The position numbers and the translations under genes are program-made. A stretch of DNA of 64,000 nt from Fluoribacter dumoffii NY 23. GTDB lineage: Bacteria; Pseudomonadota; Gammaproteobacteria; Legionellales; Legionellaceae. Position 1 is the stretch's first letter. Each line of letters opens with the position of its first letter. Where the stretch lies: assembly GCF_000236165.1 (NCBI RefSeq), contig NZ_CM001373.1:1564777-1628776 (forward strand), given 5' to 3'. Shown piece after piece: positions 52,276 through 61,335 of this stretch. The notes beneath the pieces are model-generated. The model did no database searches, was not told where the DNA came from, and saw only the letters and a program-made list of their open reading frames with translations.

Positions 52276-53785
52276 AGAGCCCTTAACCATTGGTGAAATT
52301 GAAGATTTCTTGCAAAATAATATAGCCAATATTCTAAACCAGCCTAAAGAGAATATTGATATCACCTCCCCATTAATAAATTTTGGATTTGATTCGTTAC
52401 ATATCCAACATTTTATTGCAGACATTGAAGATGGATTTCAAATTCAAATTGATAATGAACTCATCATTAACTTTGAGAATATTAGGGAATTAGCACATTA
52501 TCTTTTGGAGTGTGTTAATGAACTACAAGTAAAACCTGACTTAAATAAACTCAAGAATTTTTCCAACCCAAAGCAAAAGAAAATAGAAACAACCGCAAGA
52601 AGTGATACCGATTTTAAAAACTATCCCCCCTATCTCCATTTGAAAAACATGCAAGCACAATTAGGAGATAATATTTTTTTTGATGCTCAGCAAGGCACAT
52701 CTGAAAATACCTGTCTCATCGACGGGAAAGAATACATAAATTTCACTTCCTATAATTATCTTGGCTTAGCTTCCCATCCCGAGGTCATTTCTGCAAGTTG
52801 TGAGGCAACCAGAAAATATGGAACTTCTGTGTCTGCAAGCCGGCTTGTATCAGGACAAAAAATTATTCATCAGGAACTGGAGAATGAATTAGCAGCATTG
52901 CTAGGGGTTGAAGATGCTCTTGTTTTTACGAGCGGCCATGCGACCAATGTGATGACCATTGCCCATCTTTATGGACCTGATGACCTGATTTTGCATGATG
53001 AGCTTGCACATAACAGCCTTGTATTAGGTGCGGTTTACTCCCAAGCAACACGCATGACTTTCCCTCACAATGATTGGGAAGCAGTTGAAACTATTTTAAC
53101 CAGAGATCGCGGGTTTTATAAGAGAGTTCTAATCATTATCGAAGGGGTCTATAGCATGGATGGAGACATCGCGCCTCTTAAGCATTTTATTAACGTAAAA
53201 AACCGCCACGCAGCCTGGCTGATGATCGATGAGGCCCATTCTATGGGTGTTCTTGGAAAAAGTGGAAAAGGTATTAGTGAACATTATGACATAGATCCTA
53301 TTGACGTAGAAATTTGGATGGGAACTTTAAGCAAATCTTTTGCAAGTTGTGGTGGATATATTGCTGGAAAAAAGGAGTTGATTGAATACTTAAAATATAC
53401 CTGTCCAGGATTTGTATTTTCCGTAGGACTTTCACCTGCTAATACAGCGGCAGCATTATCGTCCATAAAAATCATGGCGAGGGAGCCTGCGAGAATTCAC
53501 CGCTTGCATGAATTGAGCCAATTAGCAAGAGAGACCGCACTGCAGTATGGTTTTAATATAGGATTAAATGAGCAGACTCCCATTTTACCCATCATTTTGG
53601 GAGACTCACAAAAATGTATCCGGGCATCAAGGGAATGTTTTAATCAGGGAATCAATGTAAAACCCATCATTTATCCCGCGGTGCCTGAAAACTCAGCTCG
53701 GTTACGTTTTTTTATAACCGCTATTCATACTCCGGAGCAAATCCTTAAGTCTTTTGAAATTTTATCCAGAACAGTCAACGTTTAA
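52265..53785 (+). CDS. Fused acyl carrier protein/alpha-oxoamine synthase
   Basis: A 506-residue fusion. Residues 1-85 are an acyl carrier domain with the phosphopantetheine serine Ser44 in GFDSLHI. Residues about 120-506 are a PLP-dependent alpha-oxoamine synthase (KBL/AONS/SPT type): YNYLGLASHP, TSVSASRLVSGQ, DELAHNSL, DEAHSMGVLG and the PLP lysine Lys357 in TLSKSFASCGG. Such enzymes condense an acyl thioester with an amino acid, losing CO2, to give an amino ketone. Overlaps the FAAL gene by 11 nt. AONS for biotin is unlikely given the fused ACP. LqsA/CqsA (autoinducer) and serine palmitoyltransferase are the closest functional analogues. Confidence 0.92.
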   Translation: MMSKEPLTIGEIEDFLQNNIANILNQPKENIDITSPLINFGFDSLHIQHFIADIEDGFQIQIDNELIINFENIRELAHYLLECVNELQVKPDLNKLKNFSNPKQKKIETTARSDTDFKNYPPYLHLKNMQAQLGDNIFFDAQQGTSENTCLIDGKEYINFTSYNYLGLASHPEVISASCEATRKYGTSVSASRLVSGQKIIHQELENELAALLGVEDALVFTSGHATNVMTIAHLYGPDDLILHDELAHNSLVLGAVYSQATRMTFPHNDWEAVETILTRDRGFYKRVLIIIEGVYSMDGDIAPLKHFINVKNRHAAWLMIDEAHSMGVLGKSGKGISEHYDIDPIDVEIWMGTLSKSFASCGGYIAGKKELIEYLKYTCPGFVFSVGLSPANTAAALSSIKIMAREPARIHRLHELSQLARETALQYGFNIGLNEQTPILPIILGDSQKCIRASRECFNQGINVKPIIYPAVPENSARLRFFITAIHTPEQILKSFEILSRTVNV

Positions 53786-53826
53786 ATGAACCCTCCTCTT
53801 GGTACACCCAGGCAGGCAAATTTTTC

Positions 53827-54891
53827 CTATATTCGAAGAGGGTCTAACTTGGGACTGGGTTGATAGTGACGATAGCTAGCAATGGGCTCGCCATCTTTAT
53901 TTAAGCCGCAACCATTCTGTCCCATAGCACTTATTATCTCATAAGCACTTTTGTGTGCCATCTCGGCAAGTTTACGTGTAGTGCCTTCTTGCGAGCGCCA
54001 TACACTTTTCGCATCAGGATCAGCGAAAGGAGAGGTTTGGTTATGCGCATGTTGGGCATAATGCCTTAAAACATCGTAATTACCTACTTTATAAGCCTCT
54101 ACAATATGAGTTAAAGCAATTATTTTCAACTCTCTTACTGAATCCAAATGAACCCAGCGAGCCCATTTGTTTCTTGCGGCTTTTATTGTTGATAAATGTA
54201 ATCGAATTTTGCTTTCCACTTCAGGATCGGGAATAAATTTATCCAGTTTTTTGCTTTCAGAGAAAGCTATTTTCGCAGGTAAATCCTTATCCTTGATTAA
54301 CTCTTTATAAGCGGTTTGCGGCTTGTCCGGTAACATGAGTCCTACCTTAGGAAAAAAGGTTAAATCACTTGCAACCACACAATCATTATCCCTTACCCAA
54401 CATCCCAGTTGAGTACTTAATTTTCTTTGGGCTTCCTGACGGGCAGCTTGCCCTTCCTTGGGAGTACACCCTTTATAAAAATCAGTTCCCCAGAAAACGC
54501 GAATTTCCTCGTGTGATCTCACGAACTCCCGCGCCATAGACATAGGATTTTCAGGATCAGTGGTCGCATCGGGTTTTTCATATTGTCTGGCATGTGTAAA
54601 AAATACCTCTGTCTTACCAGTTTCCGGATTCTTGCCAAGGATGGCTAATCCCATACATCCAGTAAGCCCCGCGGTCCAAACCATGTGAATGTCTTGTTCT
54701 TCATCCAGAATTAAGCCAGGTCCCTTTCCGGGTTCATCTCCATTTAATCCAATGACATGGTCTATTTGTGTTTCAAACCACGTTTCTTGACCAACAAACT
54801 GTTTTGCTGTCTTGTGCAATCGTTCGGGAGTTTCTCCCCAATGATTACCGCAGTCATATAGGTTAACAGGTTCAAACTTTTCAGAAGACAT
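53827..54891 (-). CDS. CheD/CNF-like deamidase candidate
   Basis: A 354-residue soluble protein. Residues 69-105 (HMVWTAGLTGCMGLAILG, then TEVFFTHARQ) match the CheD/CNF1 active-site pattern: a Gly-x-Gly-Cys strand with Cys79 and a His about 20 residues later (His100). These enzymes deamidate glutamines, in receptors for CheD and in Rho GTPases for CNF toxins. The remaining 230 residues are helical and unrecognised. No signal peptide; probable effector. The assignment rests on this short segment. Weak ribosome-binding site. Confidence 0.55.
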   Translation of the reverse strand: MSSEKFEPVNLYDCGNHWGETPERLHKTAKQFVGQETWFETQIDHVIGLNGDEPGKGPGLILDEEQDIHMVWTAGLTGCMGLAILGKNPETGKTEVFFTHARQYEKPDATTDPENPMSMAREFVRSHEEIRVFWGTDFYKGCTPKEGQAARQEAQRKLSTQLGCWVRDNDCVVASDLTFFPKVGLMLPDKPQTAYKELIKDKDLPAKIAFSESKKLDKFIPDPEVESKIRLHLSTIKAARNKWARWVHLDSVRELKIIALTHIVEAYKVGNYDVLRHYAQHAHNQTSPFADPDAKSVWRSQEGTTRKLAEMAHKSAYEIISAMGQNGCGLNKDGEPIASYRHYQPSPKLDPLRI

Positions 54892-54994
54892 ACTTGATAA
54901 TGGTCAGTAACCATATCAAAAGTATAGCAGGGCAAAAAAAACTCACTTGGAAAAAATATGAATCAGGCAACTGAAAAAATCGATGCACCGATCT

Positions 54995-55168
54995 TTATAT
55001 TTTTTTAGGGCCTTTTTTAAAAACGTATTGGGTAATGAATGACTCCAAAACGCTTAAAAGCTGCATTGCCCTGGGTGACTTTTGCACCTTTTGATGATTC
55101 ATGAGTAACTCAAAAAGAATACGAATCAGTTTAAGACGAAAATAATAGAGTAATAAACGATAAAACAT
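54995..55168 (-). CDS. Small protein of unknown function
   Basis: A 57-residue basic protein (MFYRLLLYYFRLKLIRILFELLMNH...) with a leucine/aromatic-rich first half and a basic end. The start is decided by an AAGGA site seven bases upstream; the frame is open six codons earlier. It may associate with membranes. Divergent from the nuclease-helicase gene. No family recognised. Confidence 0.45.
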   Translation of the reverse strand: MFYRLLLYYFRLKLIRILFELLMNHQKVQKSPRAMQLLSVLESFITQYVFKKGPKKI

Positions 55169-55301
55169 GAGAATTCCTTGTGGCATCCAATTATATTATA
55201 GTCAAAAGAGAAATTTTTTGAGCAAATTTATTCCTTATGCTATGATTTATTTTTCTATAAGGCAGTTTTTTTATTAATCTCACGCACTCATTTTCTGGTT
55301 C

Positions 55302-57680
55302 ATGAAGAAGTATCCTTTCTCAATTACTGATTTAGCCCTTCCCTCTCCCCGAATCGGCAGTATCGATACCTATTCAGGCTTTGGCCCCGCACCCAAATTG
55401 GCGATAAAGGCCCATCAAAAGTTTCAGGCCAAACAACATCTGGAACACCCTGACTATGCATCAGAAGTGATAATCCAGCATTCAATTTCCTTTAAACGCC
55501 ACCTGTTTCATCTTACAGGCCGTATGGATGGAGTGTACCAGGGTGAATCCTTGCGGATTGAGGAAATTAAAACAGCTTTTGACCCCCAAAAATTAATTGA
55601 CGTGCTGGCCGATCATTACTTTACCCATCCCTACTGGTTGCAACTGCAAACCTATGGCTATATCCATTGGTTAAAAACACAAACCCTTCCGCAATTAAAT
55701 TTAATGATTATTTCCTTGCGTAACCATAAAGCTTATCCGCTGCCTTTGGATTTAAACATCGAGCGCTTTGAAACCTGGCTAGACACGCGTCTAGGTGAAC
55801 TGGTAGAGGAGATTAAAGATGCTAAGCGAAGGGTGAAGCGTCGTCAAAAACACAGTACCAGGCTTATTTTTCCATTTGAGCAACCAAGGCCTCAGCAAAA
55901 GGAATTAATGAGAGCGGTAGATAGTGCCATGAAGCAAAAAAAGCCGATGCTTATTCAAGCGCCTACAGGCCTAGGTAAAACCATGGGTATTCTTTATCCC
56001 GCATTAAAAGAGTCCTTAAGCAGGGGACAAAAAACGATTTACATCACGCCTAAAAATACCCAACATCAAATAGCTGTAAACACAGTAACCCTCCTTCAAT
56101 CCAAAGGGGCCGCTTTTAAATCATTAGTGCTTACCTCGAAAAAAAAATTGTGCATGAAAAAAGAACCTGTGTGCACCAGCAAACAATGTGAGTTTGCCCA
56201 AAATCATTATACAAAATGTACTGAGCATGATTTATTAGCAAAAGCCCGGAAAAAAAATAATTTAGAAGCATCCTTTTTTAAGGAGCTTGCCAGATCCTAT
56301 TTTGTTTGTCCCTACGAGTTGCAAATGGCTTGCGTCCCCTTTGCCGATGTAGTGATAGGTGATTATAATTATGTTTTTTCAACTACGCATGCCAATTCCC
56401 GCGTAGCCGCAATTGCTCTTGGAGAAACTGAAAGGCCTAATTTGGTCATTGATGAAATCCATAATTTACCCAGCCGCAGTATGGATTATTTTTCCCCCGA
56501 ACTTAACGTTTCATTTTTTGAATTTTATTTAAATGCTTTGCATAAATATCCCCACATTTTTCAAAAAAAATTAATAAAAATAATCAACCAATGCATCGAC
56601 CTCATTCACCAATCTGCCTTGCCTGGCATAGCTCATCCTCATCTTGCCCAAATTTCTGTCCACGACCTAAAACAACAGGAAGAACAACTCAATCAATTCC
56701 TGAGTAGTTATTTGGAGTCTGACTTAGTTATTGAGGAAAATGACCCTATTTTAAAATTATGCAACTATTGGTCTGAGTTTACTGCCGCGCTTGAATTTGT
56801 GAATCAAGGATATGAGGAGTTTTTTATTTTCTTCCACCCCCAACGGAATCTTTTAAAAATCAGCTGTTGTGATGCGTCTCGTTTTCTAAAAGAACACTAT
56901 CTTAATTTTCAGCAAGTGATTGGCTTTTCAGCGACCCTAAAGCCTTTTAACTATTACAGCCAATTAATTGGGCTAAATACTCCAGACTTACATACGGAAG
57001 AGTTCGCCTCACCGTTTGCACCGCAAAACCGCAAGTTACTTCTCATTCCTCAAGTTTCGACAAAGTTCAAAGACCGTAAGTCCAATATTGTAAAAATAAA
57101 TGAAGTAATCACCCGAATCGTCTCAGTAAAGCCAGGAAATTACTTTGTTTTTTTTCCAAGTTTTGAATTCCTGGAACAGGTTTTTCACCAAATTAAAGTA
57201 CCACCCACTTTTCACCTTTTACGCCAGGAACGGGTAATGTCCCCTTTTGATGCAAAATTTCTACTGCAGAAACTTCAACAAAGGGAAAAACACCATTTGT
57301 TCTTTGCAGTACAGGGAGGAATGTTTGCCGAAGGTATTGATTATGTGGGGGACTTAGCCATTGGCGCCTTCATTATAGGCCCTCCCCTCCCTGTTTTTGA
57401 CTGGGAACGGGAACGGAGGAAAGAATATTACGAAACTCATTATCAGGCAGGAAAAGAATACGCCTACATCTATCCTGCCATGGCTAAAGCAATTCAAGCC
57501 GCAGGCAGAGTGATTCGTACAGAAAATGACCGCGGATTAATTGTCTTGCTGGATAATCGTTTTCTTCATGAAACCTATAGCCAATGCATGCCTAAAGACT
57601 GGTTTGTTGAGAATCCCCAAGAACTCATTTCCAAATCCATATTAAATGATGTGTCTTTATTTTGGAGCCCAGAAAAATAA
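55302..57680 (+). CDS. PD-(D/E)XK nuclease fused to Rad3/XPD-like iron-sulphur helicase
   Basis: A 792-residue protein. The first 170 residues have a PD-(D/E)XK nuclease core as in Cas4/RecB (GRMDGVYQGES with Asp76, EEIKT with Glu88 and Lys90). From residue 190 it is a superfamily 2 helicase of the DinG/XPD group: Walker A APTGLGKT (220-227), iron-sulphur cysteines around 284-344 (Cys284, 291/296/306, 336), box DEIH (384-387), and motif VI QAAGRVIRTENDRG. XPD-type helicases unwind DNA 5' to 3' in excision repair. The downstream gene overlaps by 35 nt and encodes an incision-type nuclease, so they likely act together. Confidence 0.9.
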   Translation: MKKYPFSITDLALPSPRIGSIDTYSGFGPAPKLAIKAHQKFQAKQHLEHPDYASEVIIQHSISFKRHLFHLTGRMDGVYQGESLRIEEIKTAFDPQKLIDVLADHYFTHPYWLQLQTYGYIHWLKTQTLPQLNLMIISLRNHKAYPLPLDLNIERFETWLDTRLGELVEEIKDAKRRVKRRQKHSTRLIFPFEQPRPQQKELMRAVDSAMKQKKPMLIQAPTGLGKTMGILYPALKESLSRGQKTIYITPKNTQHQIAVNTVTLLQSKGAAFKSLVLTSKKKLCMKKEPVCTSKQCEFAQNHYTKCTEHDLLAKARKKNNLEASFFKELARSYFVCPYELQMACVPFADVVIGDYNYVFSTTHANSRVAAIALGETERPNLVIDEIHNLPSRSMDYFSPELNVSFFEFYLNALHKYPHIFQKKLIKIINQCIDLIHQSALPGIAHPHLAQISVHDLKQQEEQLNQFLSSYLESDLVIEENDPILKLCNYWSEFTAALEFVNQGYEEFFIFFHPQRNLLKISCCDASRFLKEHYLNFQQVIGFSATLKPFNYYSQLIGLNTPDLHTEEFASPFAPQNRKLLLIPQVSTKFKDRKSNIVKINEVITRIVSVKPGNYFVFFPSFEFLEQVFHQIKVPPTFHLLRQERVMSPFDAKFLLQKLQQREKHHLFFAVQGGMFAEGIDYVGDLAIGAFIIGPPLPVFDWERERRKEYYETHYQAGKEYAYIYPAMAKAIQAAGRVIRTENDRGLIVLLDNRFLHETYSQCMPKDWFVENPQELISKSILNDVSLFWSPEK

Positions 57681-59316
57681 CAGCCCAACATGGGAATGCA
57701 TCCATATTGTTTTTGACTTTAAGACCCAGATGTACTTAAATCTCCCCTCTATCCTAAGTTTTCCTCCACATAGTTCGCAGATGGGTGAATTAGCTCAAAG
57801 AAAAATTTTAATTATTGACTGCCAAACCACAGGAATGCATCCCAGTACTGGCCGTTTGCTGCAAATCGGTTGGAGTATCTTTGATCCCGGCAAGATTGAA
57901 TCAAAAATTGAAAAATGGACCTTGAAACTGGATGAGGAAATACCCAACAAAATAAGAAAAATGCTTCAGCTTTCCGAGACTGATCTTATTAAAAGTATGG
58001 ATCCACGGGTTATTTTCAATAAATTGCAAAAAACTTTAAAAAAACTGGGTGCTAATCCCATTGTTATTGCCCATTACGCTCAGTTTGAGTACAGTTTTTT
58101 AAAACATTTTTATCAAGAGCACACGCAAACAGAACAATTAAATTTTCAACTTTTTTGCTCTCAAAAAATAGCAAAACGTTTACTCCCCAATCTTCCCAGT
58201 CATAACTTAAAAGCCATGGCGGGTTATTTAAAACTTGAGAATACCCCAAAAAATGAAATCTTCTCCCACATCAAAATGACTCGCAGTATATGGCAAGCGC
58301 TAATACCCTTACTGAGGTCACAGGAGGTAACCGATTATAAAACCCTTTCTCAATGGCTTACCCAAAAGGCCCTGCCAAAGCCTTCTTGTTATGAATACAA
58401 CATCAACCGCCTGACAAGACTTGAAATTTCGTCTAAACCAGGCATTTATCGCATGTTAGCCCAGGATAGATCCGTTTTATATATTGGCAAAGCCACCTCG
58501 TTAAAAACCCGGGTAAACTCTTATTTTCGAGGAATTAAAAATAGGGACAGGCGTAAACTCGAAATGTTGGCACAGGTTTGGGAGATTGAAACCATGGAAT
58601 GCGATACCCCCTTGGAAGCCGCACTACTGGAATCAGAGGAAATAAAGAAATGGAACCCACCTTACAATGTTTTATTAAAAGCAGATAAGCGAACGCTTAT
58701 TTTTTATAATTATGATTATACTCAATCCTCCAAAGCCTGGGATAATAATTTTTATAATGGCCCCCACAGGCCTGACGATTCTCTTTCCTTTTTGCTGGAA
58801 TTAATAGATGCCTTGAAAACAAAAAGAGACATGCCGTTTTTTGAAGAAGCCATTCCCTATCAAAAAATGCAGGAGGCCTGGATACTCTTTTGCTCTTTAA
58901 ATTCCCTTGGCTCCCTGGACGTTCAGTCAGCATCGCTACGACACGTTTTTGTGATTGCTTATAAGCTATTAAACCAATTTGAAAAAATACATGGCAAAGA
59001 ATCTTTTCAAAGCTGGTGGCTGCAAGAAAAAAAGAAAAATCTTGAAAAGGATCTAAATGATGAAGAACAGCTCGCCAAGAAACTAACACGTATTTTTATA
59101 AGGGCTGCAGAGTCGCTTCGTAAAAGCAAACAGATAAAGCGTCTGTATAATTCATCACACACTATCTGTTCTACTCAAAAAAAAATAACCCTTGTTAACG
59201 GAGAATTTGATCCCAATCCCTCTCTTAAAAAAAATAATGCCTTTGAAGTGCATCATTACGATCGTTTGTCCATTTTGCTATCCGCTAAAAAAAACAAACT
59301 GATTACCAAGGAGTAA
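57646..59316 (+). CDS. DEDD exonuclease-like / GIY-YIG nuclease (Cho/UvrC-like)
   Basis: A protein of up to 556 residues; starts at 57646, 57730 or 57781 are all possible because none has a clear ribosome-binding site (domain start favours 57781). The first half resembles the DnaQ/epsilon exonuclease fold (IIDCQTTG, VIAHYAQFEYSFL, SHNLKAMAGYL), but catalytic acids look altered: the motif I Glu is Gln (DCQ for DxE), and motif II has Glu for Asp. From about residue 275 a GIY-YIG nuclease follows with its catalytic residues kept: GIYRM, LYIGKA, the Arg in LKTRVNSYF and the Glu in EAALLESEEIK. It is the UvrC/Cho-type incision domain. Overlaps the helicase gene. Confidence 0.88.
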   Translation: MMCLYFGAQKNNSPTWECIHIVFDFKTQMYLNLPSILSFPPHSSQMGELAQRKILIIDCQTTGMHPSTGRLLQIGWSIFDPGKIESKIEKWTLKLDEEIPNKIRKMLQLSETDLIKSMDPRVIFNKLQKTLKKLGANPIVIAHYAQFEYSFLKHFYQEHTQTEQLNFQLFCSQKIAKRLLPNLPSHNLKAMAGYLKLENTPKNEIFSHIKMTRSIWQALIPLLRSQEVTDYKTLSQWLTQKALPKPSCYEYNINRLTRLEISSKPGIYRMLAQDRSVLYIGKATSLKTRVNSYFRGIKNRDRRKLEMLAQVWEIETMECDTPLEAALLESEEIKKWNPPYNVLLKADKRTLIFYNYDYTQSSKAWDNNFYNGPHRPDDSLSFLLELIDALKTKRDMPFFEEAIPYQKMQEAWILFCSLNSLGSLDVQSASLRHVFVIAYKLLNQFEKIHGKESFQSWWLQEKKKNLEKDLNDEEQLAKKLTRIFIRAAESLRKSKQIKRLYNSSHTICSTQKKITLVNGEFDPNPSLKKNNAFEVHHYDRLSILLSAKKNKLITKE

Positions 59317-59392
59317 AATGACAATACTGATTGGTGAACTCTTTAATCTTCGCGTGAATCAACAGACGCCCATTAAAACGCTACTTTTGCTG

Positions 59393-59650
59393 TTAGCGGA
59401 ATTTGATATCAGGAGCCATACCTAACAGCGAGAGCAATCCCCATAGGCACAAAGACATACCGGCACTGAAATATAAAATCAGAAAAAAGTAAAAAATAAG
59501 TGGATTATCCTTACGTGTGGGTCGATAGACACCACACCATAGGTTTGTACCCCCCCGAAGTTCTCCGACACGGTACCCGTGATATGCAACCACTAATAGA
59601 CACACACCGGTTAATAGCAGGAATAATACGCTGAGCCAGTGCGGCATCAT
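59393..59650 (-). CDS. Small membrane protein, two helices
   Basis: An 85-residue protein with two hydrophobic segments (about 5-24, LSVLFLLLTGVCLLVVAYHG; 51-75, LIFYFFLILYFSAGMSLCLWG) separated by a polar loop (RVGELRGGTNLWCGVYRP). The ATG overlaps the stop of the upstream gene by four bases (ATGA), so the two are translationally coupled and probably form a complex in the inner membrane. No family recognised. Confidence 0.7.
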   Translation of the reverse strand: MMPHWLSVLFLLLTGVCLLVVAYHGYRVGELRGGTNLWCGVYRPTRKDNPLIFYFFLILYFSAGMSLCLWGLLSLLGMAPDIKFR

Positions 59651-60474
59651 GACACCCCCCCTGCCCTGGTGATTTTTCTTAATACCGTCAAAGCAACCAT
59701 AATAGCCACACTAAGCGCCCCGGTCTCCAGGATCTCAAATGGCCATAAATTGTGTGAAGAAGGATCTGCTGAGATATCGATGACAAGTCGCAACACCACA
59801 AATGCCATCAGTGCTGCAGGAACAAACGCAGCAATACGCCACCCCCCCTCCCATCTCCATAAACCCAGTAAGGGTGTAATAATTCCCAGAATACCAAGTG
59901 CGAACATACTGAGCATGAAAATAAAGGCTAGCATCCTGTCGCCAAAAGATAGTGGCGTATTCATCTGTCTTGTATAATTTTGTTTTTGCGCCGCAGCATC
60001 AAGTGCACTCAATTGTGTTACCCAATCAGGCTTGATATGAACTGTATTTTGTTGGTCGCTGCCAGTGACTTGTACGGGGTACGTCGCGACAACAGGAGTT
60101 TCTCCTAAAGAACCATCCCCTGCAAGAATTCTAACCTCGTCTACCTGCTCCCCGGGATTGAACAGGAAAAACCAGCCAAGTGCCCCTCCACTGCCGGGTG
60201 GGTAGACACGGGAGGGATTGCTCCCTGCAGACACCACTTTACCCTGAAAATAAGGTTTGACCCAAATTTTAACGGGTTGGTCGGACTGGTAGTGCAAGTG
60301 GAGATAAAAGTTCTGGTTTTTACTCAAGGTAACTACATTTCCAGGCGGATCCGTATCGACTACTTCTACCGTGGTTTTAGCAAACACATGGGTAGAAAAA
60401 GTCAGCCAAAATCCCAGAAATAAAAATAGAATCACCCTGTCCATACCGAATTCTCTTGCAATTCGTCGCTTCAT
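59647..60474 (-). CDS. Exported beta domain plus membrane helices, unknown function
   Basis: A 275-residue protein: signal peptide (about 11-33, ending THVFA), a periplasmic beta-rich domain (about 34-145; FYLHLHYQSDQPVKIWVKPYF), and three or four C-terminal membrane helices (from about 180). An ATG ten codons in (MDRVILFLF) is an alternative start. The pattern of a periplasmic sandwich tethered by helices suggests an envelope sensor or assembly protein. Coupled to the small membrane protein that follows. Confidence 0.72.
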   Translation of the reverse strand: MKRRIAREFGMDRVILFLFLGFWLTFSTHVFAKTTVEVVDTDPPGNVVTLSKNQNFYLHLHYQSDQPVKIWVKPYFQGKVVSAGSNPSRVYPPGSGGALGWFFLFNPGEQVDEVRILAGDGSLGETPVVATYPVQVTGSDQQNTVHIKPDWVTQLSALDAAAQKQNYTRQMNTPLSFGDRMLAFIFMLSMFALGILGIITPLLGLWRWEGGWRIAAFVPAALMAFVVLRLVIDISADPSSHNLWPFEILETGALSVAIMVALTVLRKITRAGGVS

Positions 60475-60746
60475 CGCACTCAGCTCTCCTACTGATAGGA
60501 CTGGTCAATAAACTCCATTTAGGGGTATGGTGTAAAATTAATAAAATTTATGGCCATTATACCTCCACATTGGACAGTTTAATTGAGTCCCGATTAAATC
60601 CTTGTTCTGCAAAATAAATGCTTATAAACAAGCTTAATCTAAATTAATCCCCTTTTTCTATAGGAGCAATAGGTAGAAAGACACCTTATCCTGATAAAAA
60701 TGCATTAAACTTATATAGTTTAAATCAAAAACGGGAGCTCAGGCTT

Positions 60747-61250
60747 ATGCCATTGATTAAACTATACACCTGGCCCAAAGCTTTTTTATTTAATCTAGGT
60801 ATTCCTTTATTCATGCTCATGCGGCCCATCTACATTAAAAATATTCTTCTCCCATTAGTAAGATGGAACCAGGCATTCCCGTTAACCAAAGAGAATCTGG
60901 AGCAGTTGGCAATAGAGCGAGGGGTAAGTATCAAACTATCGAATATATTGATAAATTATATAGTCAATAATCCCTCTTTTTTAATTAAAAATTATAATAA
61001 ATGGATTGCGAATCCAGTCGAAGGTAATTGGAAAATAAAAAAATATACGGTTAGAGATTCGGGCAACACCTTTTATTTATATACCTTAATAGATTCAGAG
61101 AATAAAGTTATCGATTTTATCGTGTTGGATAGTGATGATGCGCGCAGCGCAGCTTCATTTTTTAAAAAATCGGTCACCTCCAAGGGTATCCCTGTGCAAC
61201 TCCAATCCCTGCTTGACTCTCTCCAAGTATTTATCCAAAAAAAGAAATAA
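60747..61250 (+). CDS. IS6-family-transposase-like domain, apparently inactivated (domesticated or relic)
   Basis: A 167-residue intact frame with a strong GGGAG site. From residue 45 it follows the IS6-family transposase plan: a helix-turn-helix (FPLTKENLEQLAIERGVSIKLSNILINYI), a GNWKIKKYTV strand where IS6 enzymes have WxVDETYIKV, then YLYTLIDSENKVIDFIVLDSDDARSAASFFKK (matching YLYRAVDxxGxTIDFxLSxxRDxxAAxxFF). The first catalytic Asp of the DDE triad is replaced and the protein ends before the last Glu, so it cannot transpose. No inverted repeats flank it. It may be a domesticated DNA-binding protein. Confidence 0.6.
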   Translation: MPLIKLYTWPKAFLFNLGIPLFMLMRPIYIKNILLPLVRWNQAFPLTKENLEQLAIERGVSIKLSNILINYIVNNPSFLIKNYNKWIANPVEGNWKIKKYTVRDSGNTFYLYTLIDSENKVIDFIVLDSDDARSAASFFKKSVTSKGIPVQLQSLLDSLQVFIQKKK

Positions 61251-61335
61251 AACCGGCACCCTGCCTTGCAAGCCGGGAATAACTTTCTGATTTTATAAGT
61301 TCGCTTACAACACCACTTGCAGGTAAAGAGCCAAG

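Noticed and set aside
60747-61250. Active IS6 insertion sequence
   Set aside because: No terminal inverted repeats or target duplication visible; catalytic residues missing and C-terminus absent.
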